This document shows positions 1-11,570 of a stretch of 64,000 bases of DNA, piece after piece. The stretch is taken from the NCBI RefSeq assembly GCF_963924675.1, contig NC_089236.1, forward strand, positions 62,147,306-62,211,305, read 5' to 3'. The notes under the pieces were generated by a model. It was not told where the DNA came from. It saw only the letters and a program-made list of their open reading frames with translations, and did no database searches. Numbering within the stretch: the first letter of the stretch is position 1; each line of letters opens with the position of its first letter. The DNA comes from Phocoena phocoena. Lineage: Eukaryota > Chordata > Mammalia > Artiodactyla > Phocoenidae. The position numbers and the translations under genes are program-made.

Positions 1-1
1 T

Positions 2-2454
2 AAAAATCTTCCAACAAACAAAAGTCCAGGACCAAATGGCTTCATAGGCGAATTCTATCAAGCATTTAGAGAAGAGCTAACACCTATCCTTCTCAAACTC
101 TTCCAAAATATAACAGAGGGAGGAACACTCCCAAATTCCTTCTACGAGGCCACCATCACCTTGATACCAAAACCAGACAAGAATGTCACAAAGAAAGAAA
201 GCTACAGGCCAATATCACTGATGAACATAGATGCAAAAATCCTCAACAAAATACTAGCAAACAGAATCCAACAGCACATTAAAAAGATCATACAGCATGA
301 TGAAGTGGGGTTTATTCCAGGTATGCAAGGATTCTTCAATATACGCAAATCTATCAATGTGATACACCATATTAACAAATTGAAGGAGAAAAACCATATG
401 ATCATCTCAATAGATGCAGAGAAAGCTTTTGACAAAATTCAACACCCATTTATGATAAAAACCCTGCAGAAAGTAGGCATAGAGGGAATTTTCCTCAAAT
501 AATAAACGCCATATATGACAAGCCCACAGCCAACATCAACCTCAATGGTGAAAAACTGAAAGCATTTCCACTAAGATCAGGAACAAGACAATGTTGCCCA
601 CTCTCACCACTATTATTCACCATAGTTTTGGAAGTTTTAGCCACAGCAATCAGAGAAGAAATGGAAATAAAAGGAATCCAAATCGGAAAAGAACAAGTAA
701 AGCTGTCACTGTTTGCAGATGACATGATAGTATACATAGAGAATCCTAAAGATGCTACCAGAAAACTACTAGAGCTAATCAATGAATCTGGTAAAGTAGC
801 AGGATACAGAATTAATGCACAGAAATCTCTGGCATTTCTATATACTAATGATGAAAAATCTGAAATTGAAATCAAGAAAACACTCCCATTTACCATTGCA
901 ACAAAAAGAATAAAATATCTAGGAATAAACCTCCCTAAGGAGACAAAAGAACTGTATGCAGAAAATTATAAGACACTGATGAAAGAAATTAAAGATGATA
1001 CAAATAGATGGAGAGATATACCATGTTTTTGGATTGGAAGAATCAACATTGTGAAAATGACTCTACTACCCAAAGCAATCTACAGATTCAATGCAATCCC
1101 TATCAAACTACCACTGGCATTTTTCACAGAAGTAGAACAAAAAAGTTCGCAAATTCTATGGAAACACAAAAGATCCCGAATAGCCAAAGCAATCTTGAGA
1201 ACGAAAAAAGGAGCTGGAGGAATCAGGCTCCCTGACTTCAGACTACACTACAAAGCTACAGTAATCAAGACAAAATGGTACTGGCACACAAACAGAAAGA
1301 TAGATCAATGGAACAGGATAGAAAGCCCAGAGATAAAGCCACGCACATATGGTCACCTTATCTTTGATAAAGGAGGCAGAAATGTACAGTGAAGAAAGGA
1401 CAGCTTCTTCAGTAAGTCGTGCTGGGAAAACTGGACAGATACATGTAAAAGTATGAGATTAGATCATTCCCTAACACCATACACAAAAATAAGCTCAAAA
1501 TGGATTAAAGACCTAAATGTAAGGCCAGATACTATCAAACTCTTAGAGGAAAACATAGCCAGAACACTCTATGACATAAATCACAGCAAGATCCTTTCTG
1601 ACCCACCTCCTAGAGTAATGGAGATAAGAACAAAAATAAACAAATGGGACCTAATGAAACTTCAAAGCTTTTGCACAGCAAAGGAAACCATAAACAAGAC
1701 CAAAAGACAACCCTCAGAATGGGAGAAAATAGTTGCAAATGAAGCAACTGACAAACGATTAATCTCCAAAATTTATAAGCAGCTCATGCAGCTGAATAAC
1801 AAAAAAACAAACAACCCAATCCAAAAATGGGCAGAAGACCTAAAGAGACATTTCTCCAAAGAAGATATACAGACTGCCAACAAACACATGAAAGAATGCT
1901 CAACATCACTAATCATTAGAGAAATGCAAATCAAAACTACAATGAGATATCATCTCACACAAGTCAGAATGGCCATCATCAAAAAATCTAGAGACAATAA
2001 ATGCTGGAGAGGGTGTGGAGAAAAGGGAACCCTCTTGCACTGCTGGTGGGAATGTGAATTGGTACATCCACTATGGAGAACAGTATGGAGGTTCCTTAAA
2101 AAACTGCAAATAGAACTACCATATGACCCAGCAATCCCACTACTGGGCATATAACCTGAGAAAACCATAATTCAAAAAGAGTCATGTACCAAAATGTTCA
2201 TTGCAGCTTTATTTACAATAGCCAGGAGATGGAAGCAACCCAAGTTTCCATCATCAGATGAATGGATAAAGAAGATGTGGCACATATATACAATGGAATA
2301 TTACTCAGCCATAAAAAGTAACGAAATTGAGCTATTTGTAATGAGGTGGATAGACCTAGAGTCTGTCATACAGAGTGAAGTCAGTCAGAAAGAGAAAGAC
2401 AAATACTGTATGCTAACACATATATATGGAATTCAAGAAAAAAATATGTCATGA
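2..2454 (+). pseudogene. L1 ORF2 remnant (reverse transcriptase and C-terminal domain), broken
   Basis: ORF2 of L1 encodes the endonuclease/reverse transcriptase that copies L1 RNA at a nicked chromosomal site. Here only the part from the RT fingers onward is present. The RT motif SIDAEKAFD has its catalytic Asp codon at 413-415, and the catalytic FADD is at 712-723; both are intact. The Cys-rich C-terminal segment (C-x3-C-x7-H-x4-C) is read at about 2,002-2,055. Three lesions break the frame: a 1-base deletion near 497-500 that moves reading from frame 2 to frame 1; a stop at 1,390-1,392 (TGA where the second copy at 20,208 has TGG); and a stop at 2,152-2,154 (TAA where the second copy has TAC). 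Reading ends at 2,452-2,454. The endonuclease half is off the window. This is a decayed transposon gene, not a host gene. Confidence 0.95.
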
Positions 2455-2808
2455 AGAACCTTGGGGTAAGACAGGAATAAAGACACAGACCTACTAGAGA
2501 ATGGACTTGAGGATATGGCAAGGGGGAAGGGTAAGCTGGGACAAAGCGTGAGAGAGGCATGGACATATATGCACTACCAAACGTATGGTAGATAGCTAGT
2601 GGGAAGCAGCCGCATAGCACGGGGAGATCAGCTCAGTGCTTTGTGACCACCTGGAAGGGTGGGATAGGGAGGGTGGGAGGGAGGGAGATGCAAGAGGGAA
2701 GAGATATGGGAACATATGTAGATGTATAACTGATTCACTTTGTTATAAAGCAGAAACTAACACACCATTGTAAAGCAATTATACTCCAATAAAGATGAAA
2801 ACAAAAGC
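2455..2808 (+). other. L1 3' UTR with G-rich tract and poly(A) signal
   Basis: Non-coding tail of the L1. It carries a polypurine block at 2,657-2,685 with six runs of three or more G (potential G-quadruplex), then the conserved L1 3' terminus with AATAAA at 2,788-2,793 and a short A-rich tail. The same layout recurs at 21,445-21,781. Confidence 0.9.
2657..2685 (+). other. Potential G-quadruplex in L1 3' UTR
   Basis: Six runs of GGG separated by 1-3 bases are visible. Such a tract is a known conserved feature of mammalian L1 3' UTRs. Folding itself is inferred, not shown. Confidence 0.7.
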
Positions 2809-2845
2809 TAGATAATATTTATTGTTTATCTTTAATCTCACTGAT

Positions 2846-2915
2846 GTAGCCCACGTGCTTAAAAAGTATTGTGCACTTAGTAGGTGCTCAATAAATGTTT
2901 AATAAATGAATGGAT
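2846..2915 (+). repeat. MIR/L2 3' end fragment
   Basis: The words taggtgctcaataaatgttt and the following aatgaatgg match the shared 3' terminus of MIR and L2. Only the tail is recognisable. Confidence 0.5.
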
Positions 2916-5230
2916 GTATAAAGCATTTTTTAATACTTCCTGGCACTTGTTTTCAATAAATAAATGATAAACAAATTTTTAAAAAAAGAAATGAAAATGT
3001 CATAAGAAAATAAAATGGAAATTCTTACCTAAATTCCAATAAATGTCTTCTCTGGTTGATTCAGTGTCATTCACTAAATAATGTGAGTATATCAGAGTCA
3101 TAACAATTGCCAAGAGTCTGCAGTCATCCTTGCCTTGTGTCATAGGATGAAAATGAAAGAACTCAGAAATATGTATTATGTACAAGACTGTAGGCACTAC
3201 TTCAGAGTCTGACCTAAATAAACATTAGAAGAATATATATGATTAAGACAGTTAAACTGTGTGCTTTTCTAAAATAATATGTATACTTAACACATAGCCA
3301 ACAAATATAAAAAGGCACAGTAAATAATTTCAAGTACAGTGGATAATTTGGTGGGAAACAATGTAGTAGTTTCTTCTATCTGGCAAATATTTGATCCTAT
3401 TGCATTTGAGGAAATAGAAACATCCCCAAATCCTACCAGTAGTCTTCTCCGTGAATTGTAATATATTTCTTAACTACCATGAGACACGTGGCTACTCAGA
3501 AAGTACCTTAGTTCTGTAAGTAAAGGCCTACTTGATTAGTTTTACGCTGGCATTTCCCCACCTCCTATAGAGATAAGCGTTGTGCTCTGTAGGTCTCATG
3601 CTGGATCTCCACAGTTCTGAGCAACTGATACCCCAGGAAAATTCGGTTCTACACTTTGCTTCAAGGAGGTAGTGCTCCTGTATGGAGGCGTAGAAAACAG
3701 TAGTTTTTTGTTTTATGATTCAAGAGTCCACCTGATGTAAAAGCCCACCTGAAATGGGCTTGCTATGAGTTACTGCATGATAAAGCAAATTACACTGTAA
3801 CAGTGTGTATAGAGCTTGTATCTCCGAAAGCCAGGGCAAAGGTAACCACTGCCCAGCAAACATGGAAGCCCACAAGGCTAAGGGAATGGGTAGGTCCATA
3901 TCTCAAGTCACAATTGTTCTGGGTTGTGAGAAAGGTTGTTAAGAAGAACTTGTTGTCATCATTTCTCTACTTGATGTCTTACACCTATTTATCCTACACC
4001 CTAAATTGATTGAAAATATGATCACTTTCTTGCATAATTATGGATATTACGTAGGGATTGGCGCCATGTGACTTGGAAATTTCCAGCAGCCCCACTTTTT
4101 GTGCCTAAAATACCAAGTAAAATCCATAGACCTGTGTGGTTTTTTTCCTCAGCTTAGTGAGAGCCAATTTTCCTTGAAATAACTCGTGAAATGATAGTCT
4201 AGGAACAAAGAGGAAATGATAACGGGGGAAGATGTACAACAATTTGCCACTCCCTTCCTAGTACCCAACTGCTATGCTCACAGAGGTTAGCAAACTACTA
4301 CAAAGACAGGAAAACTGTGACATAGGCAAGTATAGCTTTTTCTTTCTCTAGAGAGGAAAATAACAGTCTCATTGACCTCGGCTCACCTGTTAGCACATCT
4401 CGGACTTACATCAGTGTACCAAAGGTGCAAAGATCCAGAAGTTACACTAGTTCTCTATTTCTCAGAATAGAAAAAAAAAAACCAACACACAGGGTTTAGA
4501 AGATGCAAGCAGTAGAGCAGGAAACAATGTGCTGTGTCTGTTACTCCCCAAAGGTCTGAATCTGTCTCAGAAATAAAGCTGCTGAGGTTGAGTTCTGTCC
4601 CTTCATTTTTAAAAGATAGATATAAAGGAGTTTTTTTTTTCACTCTTATCCTTTTATCTTTAGCATCATAGCCCAAACTGGGACTTGCTTTTCTGACTCA
4701 TAGCAAGTTAGGGACCTCTTTTCTTGTTAGTCCATCTCATTGCCACATGAATGTTCTTCATAGTCATAAAAGGAAATGAGTGAAAGTATTTTTCTTGTCT
4801 GTTAGAAATGAGTCATGACCTTACACACTGAAGTATGAAATATACAAAGTAAATTGCACTAGGGTAGTGATTTGGCAGAATTGACTTTGTTATTCTTTTT
4901 TTCCTGCATAAGTGACCATAAAGAGCTTTTCTGCCATAGTGACTCTTTCTCATAAATCTTAGCTATGGGAGGTGTCATAATGTTTTTAAATGAACTCATA
5001 GATGTGGATGACAGTCATATCCCAACATGATATTTCCACAGAAGTATATTTCAGACAATGTTATGATATGAAGACAATAAGAAGATATTAGTCACAGTTC
5101 AGGGAATCCTTAATGGATATTGAGGAAAGATGTTGTGAACATTAAATTTTCCTCAGAAGATGCAATTTGTAGTAATTCTGTGAAAAGCATTAATGATTAA
5201 AACGGTATGTGTCAGAGGCTGCTGATTAGA
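2916..5230. other. Unassigned non-coding DNA
   Basis: About 2.3 kb without a convincing gene or repeat. Short open frames (for example 3,803-4,009 and 4,455-4,676 minus) show no recognisable protein motif. Small homopolymer runs occur at 4,469-4,480 and 4,631-4,640. Some diverged old repeat may be present but cannot be named. Confidence 0.5.
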
Positions 5231-5234
5231 AAAT

Positions 5235-5520
5235 GATTTCCTCTTCTTCCTGGGCATACATTCTTTAGGCACTCATTGAAATTAGATATGGCCTTGGGAC
5301 TGACTTCTATTCAGTAGGATGTGAGTGGAACTGAAGTGTGCTGCCTCTCAAACTGCCCATCGAAACCTCATGTGTGCAATGCTCCATACTCTTCCTCCAT
5401 TTATTGCTCCTGAGAAGAGCAGACTCTCAAGACAGAAGGAACTGAGACATGAAGTAACGACATGGATGGAATCACTATTTAAGATTTCATGTGAGCAATA
5501 AATAAACTTCTATTGTTTGG
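5235..5520 (+). repeat. Probable old interspersed repeat, family not assigned
   Basis: The segment has phrases found in widespread old mammalian repeats (gatgtgagtggaactgaagtg near 5,320 and aataaataaacttctattgt at its end). I recognise the repeat-like wording but cannot name a family with confidence. It abuts the L1 3' end that starts near 5,525. Confidence 0.4.
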
Positions 5521-5524
5521 GAAT

Positions 5525-5925
5525 AATAAAAAAGACCTACAGAATATTATGTTTAGTGAAATAAGTCAGATGGAGAAAGACAAATACTGTATGATATCAC
5601 TTACATGAGGAATCTGAAAAATAACACAAACAAATGTATATAGCAAAACAGAAACAGACTCACAGATATAGAAAACAGACTGGTGTTTGGAAGAGGGGAG
5701 AGGGAATGGGGGCAAGTTAGGGGTACAGGATTAAGAGATACAAACCACTATATATAAAAATAGATAAGCAACAAGGATATACTGTACAGCACAGGGAATT
5801 ATATATATTACATTTAATAGAGTATAATCTGTAAAAATACTAAATTACTATGCTGTACCCCTGAAACTAATATAACATTGTAAGTCAACTATACTTCAAT
5901 TAAAAATAAATAAATAATTAAATTT
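5525..5925 (+). mobile_element. L1 3' end fragment, older than the two young copies
   Basis: Starts in the last codons of ORF2 (the 'agtgaaataagtcagatgg' stretch) and runs through the 3' UTR, including gataagcaacaagg and the terminus taagtcaactatacttcaat followed by an A/T-rich tail. The G-rich part is short. No clear target duplication was found. It resembles the 186-bp fragment at 29,260. Confidence 0.85.
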
Positions 5926-5939
5926 AAAAAGAAGTTTCA

Positions 5940-6620
5940 GATCTGATATGATGGACTAAGCTTCTACCAGAACATCCCTCCCATAGATAAAAAACTATAA
6001 ACTTCTGACAAAATGCAACAAACCACTGTCTAAAGACCCTGGAGAGTGAACAAAACAGGCAAATTCTGTAGGGGAGTCAACTACTGAATCAGCAAACAAC
6101 ATGAGACAACATGCTCTAACTTGACACTATTATAGCTGATGCTGTTCATGGTAGCTAAAATTCTCATGGAAAATCCCCATCTTTCTAGCCTGAAAATAAC
6201 AGATTACAGAATTCTGGAAAGTGAGAGGGGAATCTTGGAAGAAAGGGAGACTGAGATGGGGAGCTACAAATTCTGTGTAAACGTCTGTGGCTGACCCTTG
6301 AATTATGCATGCACATGGCAGATTCAAAACAGTCCGGGTAAGAATAAAATAACTGAGCTGAGAATTGAACTACAACCCAAGAGATTGTTTTTGTCTATGA
6401 AGTTAATTGTCTGTGAAACAAGAAATTAACACTCTTTGGAAGACTAACAGAATACAGAGCCTCCAAAACATAACATTCATGATGTTCAGGGTACAATCTA
6501 AACTTCTTCAGCATAGAAAAGAGAGAAGAAAATGTGACCCACCTAGAGAGGAAAGAACGATGGAAGAACAGCAAGATTATGTTAAAAATAATAATGAATG
6601 TAAAACAGGTTAATGCCATC
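5940..6620 (+). repeat. Probable old L1 5' UTR/ORF1-region fragment
   Basis: Phrases such as agagtgaacaaaacaggcaa and gaaaatgtgaccca resemble the 5' region of old (L1M/HAL1-like) elements. It lies between two L1 ORF2/3' pieces on the same strand, so it may be part of a broken old L1. The open frames here (6,407-6,613 plus and 6,395-6,619 minus) are not convincing genes. Confidence 0.45.
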
Positions 6621-6767
6621 TACTAACCTCAGTAATTAATATTAGCTTAATGAATACCCATTACACCTATTCATAAAGACTAAAAGTTTCTTTTGTAGAC
6701 AGACAGATGAGATGGATTCATCAAAAAGATTCTTATAAACTAAGCTCAAAAATTAGAAACAAAGAAA

Positions 6768-7600
6768 GCAATCAACAAAATGAAAACGCAACCTTTGGAT
6801 TAGGAGAAAATATTTGCAAACCATGTATCTGATAAGGGATTCATTTCCAAAATATATAAGGAACTCCTACAATTCAATAGTTTAAAAATTAATTAACCCT
6901 ATCATAAAATGGGCAAAGGACTTGAATACAGTCTCCTAAAAGAAGACATACAAATGACTAACAGGTACATGAAAAGATGCTCAACATCACTCATCAGCAG
7001 GAAAATGCAAATCAGTGAGATATCATCTCACTCCTATTAGAATGGCTATCGTCAATAATACAAGAGCTAACAAGTGTTGGCTAAATGTGCAGAAGAAGGA
7101 GCTTTTGTGCACTACTGATGGGAATGTAAGTTGGTGCAGCCATTATGGAAAACAGTATGAAGTGTCCTCAAAAGTTTAAAAAGAGAACTTACCATATGAT
7201 ACAGCAATCCCATTCCTGGGTATACATCCAAAAGAATTGAAATTAGGATCCCATAGAGATATCTACAATCCCTTGTTCACTGCAGCATTATTCACAATAG
7301 CAAAGATATGGGAACAACCCAAATGTCCACTGACACATGAATGGATAAAGGAAATGTGGTATATACATATAATGGAATATTATTCAGCCTTAAAAAAAGA
7401 AAATCCTACCATCTGTGACAACATGAATGGACCTGGAAGACATTATGCTAAGTAAAATAAATCTATCACAGAAGGATAAAAACTACATGATTCTACTTAT
7501 ATGAGGTATATAAATAGTCCAATTCATGGAAACTGAGAATATAATCGTGGTAGTCAGGGGATAGAGGGTGAGGGAAATAGAGAATTGTTTTAAAAAACTC
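6768..7600 (+). mobile_element. Old L1 fragment: ORF2 C-terminus and start of 3' UTR
   Basis: Translated pieces match the end of L1 ORF2, including a readable stretch at 7,237-7,455 (FTAALFTIAK, EWIKEMW, MEYYSALK). Upstream, frames are interrupted by indels and stops. Divergence from the young copies is clear, so this is an older subfamily. After 7,456 there is a decayed 3' UTR without a clean poly(A) end. Confidence 0.85.
7237..7455 (+). pseudogene. L1 ORF2 C-terminal remnant, 72 codons open
   Basis: This is the longest open piece of the old L1 at 6,768-7,600. It encodes the last conserved part of ORF2, with LFTIAKIWEQPKCP and EWIKEMWYIHIMEYYSA recognisable by comparison with the young copies at 2,194-2,454 and 21,220-21,444. 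The Cys-rich segment just upstream (about 7,075-7,150) is out of frame and damaged. It is a fossil with no expected function. Confidence 0.8.
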
Positions 7601-7740
7601 TTGTACTAAGCTCAAAAAATGACAAAAGCTCACTTCTAACATGCCTGAAACAAACAAATAAAGAAGACCAAAAATGAGACTGACAATATAATTTTTTATG
7701 CAAGAAGAGATGGATTATATCATATTAAAACTATCACTTG

Positions 7741-8016
7741 GGGCTTCCCTGGTGGCGCAGTGGTTAAGAATCCACCTGCCAATGCAGAGGACACGGGTTC
7801 GAGCCCTGGTCTGGGAAGATCCCACATGCCGCAGAGCAACCAGCCCCGTGAGTCACAATTACTGAGCCTGCGCGTCTGGAGCCTGTGCTCCGCAATGGGA
7901 GAGGCCACGATAGTGAGAGGCCCGCACACTGCGATGAGGAGTGGCCCCCACTTGCCGCAATTAGGGAAAGCCCTCGCAGAGAAACGAAGAGCCAACACAG
8001 CCAAAAATAAATAAAT

Positions 8017-8046
<30 letters not shown>
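7741..8046 (+). mobile_element. CHR-type SINE, long form, with target duplication
   Basis: tRNA-Glu-derived SINE of whales and relatives. The head gggcttccct and the A and B boxes are present, and the element carries the extra 3' segment (gaggagtggcccccac... to ...aacacagcc) that the short-form copies in this window lack. It ends in TAAA repeats and an A run. A 14-bp duplication, aaaactatcacttg, flanks it at 7,727-7,740 and 8,047-8,060. Open frames over it on both strands are SINE read-through. Confidence 0.97.
7753..7805 (+). promoter_or_regulatory. Internal pol III A and B boxes of the SINE
   Basis: A-box-like tggcgcagtgg at 7,753-7,763 and B box ggttcgagcc at 7,796-7,805, spaced as in tRNA genes. 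This copy keeps the full B-box core (GTTCGAGCC); most other CHR copies here have an altered base. Activity is inferred only. Confidence 0.7.
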
Positions 8047-8048
<2 letters not shown>

Positions 8049-8060
8049 AACTATCACTTG

Positions 8061-10005
8061 TTGAAGGTCTAATATATTCCAATCACTGTTAAGTGGTTTG
8101 GGCAGGCAATAGAATATTATAACTTAAAAAAATTCAGTCAGTGAATGTGTCTATAAGATTTACTAATTTTATCACTATCTCATACGTATAATGGCATGAA
8201 AAAAACACAATGTCTTTTAGGGTTCAACGGAGGAAAATAGAAATTCCTCTAAGTATTTCCATATTGAAAGAGATTGGTTATGAGGAATTTGATGCTTACA
8301 AACTTATTAGAAGTGTTAGATGAACAAAATTCATAGGGTTGCTGTTAGATTTCAACTCATGCCACTGCAGTTGTGAAAGATTATAAAAGTGCTGCTGTTA
8401 CCCAGAGGTGAGAAAACCTCCTGACATAACTGCCAACTTCCCAACTGCCCACAGCCCTAAATCTGGGAACCAGGTAGTGCAACACTGAGTTCAGCTCCTG
8501 TCAAATTTGTCTGTGGAAGTCTACGTATCAGCTACCACCACTGAAGGAGGAAAAACCACTTCTGCATCCCTTCACCTTTCCAGTCTTGCATAAGTAAATC
8601 TCAATGGCCAAACCTAAACCATACCCAAGACCTGGCAGCAAGAGAGTCAGAGTCTGGGGAATATAGTTTCAAGACTTCTAGCCCCCATAAAAGAGATGAA
8701 AATGCAGAATGATTGAGAAAGGATCGAGAATTCAGTCCACAGACAAAACCTAGCACTAAAACTAATTCACAGGACTACTGTAAACACAAAATGGGATGAA
8801 ACATATGACAAGGCCATCAAAAATACTATCTCTCTTTCCCTTCTCATAACTACAAATATCTGGGTTCCCAGATGAATCTTACAGTCTAGCCTTAAAATCT
8901 GGTTTTATCTACAGAATTCATGGGACGATGTTCCTAGCTCATAGGAGAAAAAGTTGTTGTGAGGAACCTGGAAGGAGGACCAAGTTCTTCTGAAAAACCT
9001 GGAAGGTGAGGAAGGAATAAGACTATATGAACTTTATCCCCCAGACAGGAAGTAGATTTGATTCACTGGGCTAAGAACTGAAATGAAAAGGACAGTTTTG
9101 GGAAATGGGCAACATTCAAGGAGCAAGTACTTGGCAAAGCTTTGGGATCTTTGGACAACTTTATTCTCATTATTTGGGGAAAGAGTTATTTTCTGTATTG
9201 CTACTGAGATTGACCCTAACACAATAAAAATAAAGGAATGTACAGCATTTGGCAGCTCAAAGGTTCTACATCTTGGGTAGCATCAGGAGGCAGGGAACCT
9301 GAAGCCTCATGGAACATCCTTGTAAAAAGCAGAGCCACTGCAAGATGCTTTGTAGCAAAAGCACTGCAAGATGAGGCAGGAAATATCAACAAGTTATTTG
9401 ACATGATAGAGGAACATAAAGTGCTGGTCATGGGTACATGAAAACCCCCAGAGACATTCATAAGGAAATTTTAGGGGAGGAGAGCAGCCAAGACCCTACT
9501 TTTGTTCAGATGGCAGGTAATGAGACAGCAATATAAAGATATTCATTTTAACATGATTATTCTCCATGAGTCATATAAACTCAAGATCTTTGGAGATCTG
9601 GACTACACCCGTAAGGACTTGGCTCAATTTCTGTCTTTTCTCTTACCTGATATTGAGCACATATACTTCTGTACACAATTGGGACCAAGTCCTTGTGGTA
9701 TGACCTAGAGTTACAGCATTAAACCTTTCTTAAACTCTTGCTGGAGAATTAGACAAATTTCTTTAGCTTCTGAGGAGAAAATATCCTTTCCCAGTGAGCT
9801 TAGGAAGAAAGCCCAAAAGAAGGTGCAGTAACATAATAATTTCTATTTAAATATGTGAAAGAAGAAATAGACGTAAAGTTCTGGAGGGGAGGCAAAGGCT
9901 ACGACCACTAATAAGCAGTATCTCCTCTGTGTCCCCTATTCTTCTGGAAGGGCTTTGTTGTTCTGATTTAAAGTCAAGCCAACAGTGTGAGTAGTAATTC
10001 TCCTA
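8061..10005. other. Unassigned non-coding DNA
   Basis: No recognised repeat or gene in about 1.9 kb. Three short frames (9,083-9,280, 9,238-9,441 and 9,502-9,708) lie close together on the plus strand and were checked for a processed pseudogene; no known protein was recognised. A small imperfect duplication of about 17-23 bases (core actgcaagatg) occurs at about 9,326-9,375. Confidence 0.45.
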
Positions 10006-10007
10006 TT

Positions 10008-10105
10008 CAGTTTTACTCTCTTTGAGGTAGTTACTCTTATAATCCGCATTTTACAAGTGAGGAAACGGTCTCAGAAAGGTTAAGTACTGAGTTAATGTCC
10101 AAGTA
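10008..10105 (-). repeat. MIR fragment
   Basis: The stretch ttttacaagtgaggaaac, then gaaaggttaagta, is the reverse complement of the MIR core region. Confidence 0.65.
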
Positions 10106-11360
10106 CTCTATGCATGTTACAAATTACATTCTTCCCAGAAGCACTGAACTGAATATATAAGCTCTTCTGACTCCTAAATTATAGGAAAATGTACTTACTA
10201 TCAGATATGATTCCTTTCTAGAAAATGTATCTAGATATTAAATGCAGAGGATTTTAATCTGCATTGCTTTATTATTACCATTATAATTATTATTAGATAA
10301 TAATCATAATCTATCAAGTTGATATATGTAGAAGGTGAAATTACTTCATATCTCTAATCCTGAAGCAAAAACCATTCAACAAATTGATATATATCCCTCT
10401 GGGTAAATGTATGTTTTAATTTACAAATACTACGTCTATATAGCTATGCCATTTCCCCCCTTAACCAACCTCCTTATGAGTTGAATTGTTTCTAGTTTTT
10501 TGCTCTTTCAAATGATGCTGCAATTGATTTTGAAATTTCCTCTAAGGAATCAATTTATATATGAAATACTTATTGCATCTTCAATTACTGTGTATTCATA
10601 AAAGGGCATATCTCTTCCCTAAACTCCAGGAATAAGAGTAAAATATTGGTTATTTAGTAACCAGGAGTTTTCCTGCAAATAACCAATAAGTAGACCCACA
10701 AATTACTACTTACCTTAATGACTGAAATAAGGCAAAAATCTCTGGATGACCTACAGAAAAAGGAAAAATTGGAGAGTGAAAGTACTGAAAAAAGCACTTG
10801 TGTGATTGATTTCTATGTCTCTAATGGACAAAAATTCTTTAATTAAATTTGTTATAAATGGATTTAAATTATTGTTTCTACTGAAATCCAACTTCTCTAG
10901 TTATATGAATAATTTTATAAAGGTTCCAATGATGCAGCAACGTCATGGTCAGTTCCCCCCACCTGGCAATTAAGTTTAACACGTTTCCTAGAATCAAATT
11001 CTTATAACAATTGCAGAGGTAGAAGAAAAGATGAGATCCAGTAAAACAGATCTACTAGGTGAAAACATTTTCTAGAATAGACTAATAATAATAAAATAAT
11101 ATTATATATTCCCAAAGAGTTTTTCTATATCAATTTTTCTATCACACCTAACAGATTATGAAAGTTTCTGTCTTCTTTGGGAGAATCACTTTCAGGGTCT
11201 ATGTATACCTACAAGATACACAAATCTCAAAAACCACATGACCAAAGGCACACTGGAGCCAATCTAACTACTCTGTGAATTGTCAGAGTAAGAGAATCAG
11301 ATACGAGAGAGAGAATACAAGGACAAGTAAATGCACAGTTGGATGAATAAATGATATAAA
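10106..11360. other. Unassigned AT-rich DNA
   Basis: No gene or named repeat seen. It contains the nested inverted repeat at 10,645-10,687 and ATT/TAA-rich patches at about 10,270-10,310 and 11,080-11,110. Confidence 0.5.
10645..10687. repeat. Perfect 11-bp inverted repeat with inner stem
   Basis: attggttattt at 10,645-10,655 pairs perfectly with aaataaccaat at 10,677-10,687. The 21-base loop itself holds cagga/tcctg (5 bp, 4-base loop). A competing small stem, ggtta/taacc, lies at 10,648-10,662. No neighbouring T run suggests a terminator, and function is unknown. Confidence 0.8.
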
Positions 11361-11379
11361 TGGATAGATATCTTACATT

Positions 11380-11570
11380 GAATATTTATATATTCTGTGC
11401 AATACATATGGGCTTTACATAAATTATCCTTCTTAACCTTTATAAGAATCCTAAGAACTAGGCATCTTGATTGAGATGTGGAAGTTGAGGCTTAAAGCTG
11501 AATTGCCCCAGATCTTGCTCTTAAGAAAAGTCACTCCCAGGATTCAACCTTGAAATTTGAAAACACAGAC
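11380..11570 (-). repeat. MIR fragment
   Basis: Reverse complement of a diverged MIR: gaggcttaaagctgaattgc followed by cccaggattcaacc corresponds to the conserved core. Confidence 0.55.

Larger units (their letters stand above)
1..2808 (+). mobile_element. Young L1 LINE, 3' part, cut by the window's left edge
   Basis: This is the 3' part of an L1 retrotransposon: the second half of ORF2 (RT domain and C-terminus), a 3' UTR and an A-rich end. The 3' UTR has the G-rich polypurine block typical of mammalian L1, and the last 30 bases match the end of the copy at 20,208-21,781, so both belong to the same or a closely related subfamily. An AATAAA signal lies at 2,788-2,793. The 5' end and any left target duplication are outside the window. 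ORF2 is broken, so the copy is dead for protein supply. Confidence 0.95.

Noticed and set aside
161..1392. Reverse-transcriptase frames as a possible host gene, retron or group II intron
   Set aside because: Sequence order, FADD motif, Cys-rich end and 3' UTR are those of mammalian L1 ORF2, and the frame is broken three times.
7741..7830. tRNA gene
   Set aside because: The A and B boxes belong to a SINE head; the cloverleaf is not maintained and target duplications mark a retrotransposon.
7720..8082. Frames of 84-120 codons on both strands over 7,720-8,082
   Set aside because: They read through the CHR SINE. The same peptide wording (RSHMPRSGWA..., GLSLLWPLP...) recurs at every SINE copy in the window.
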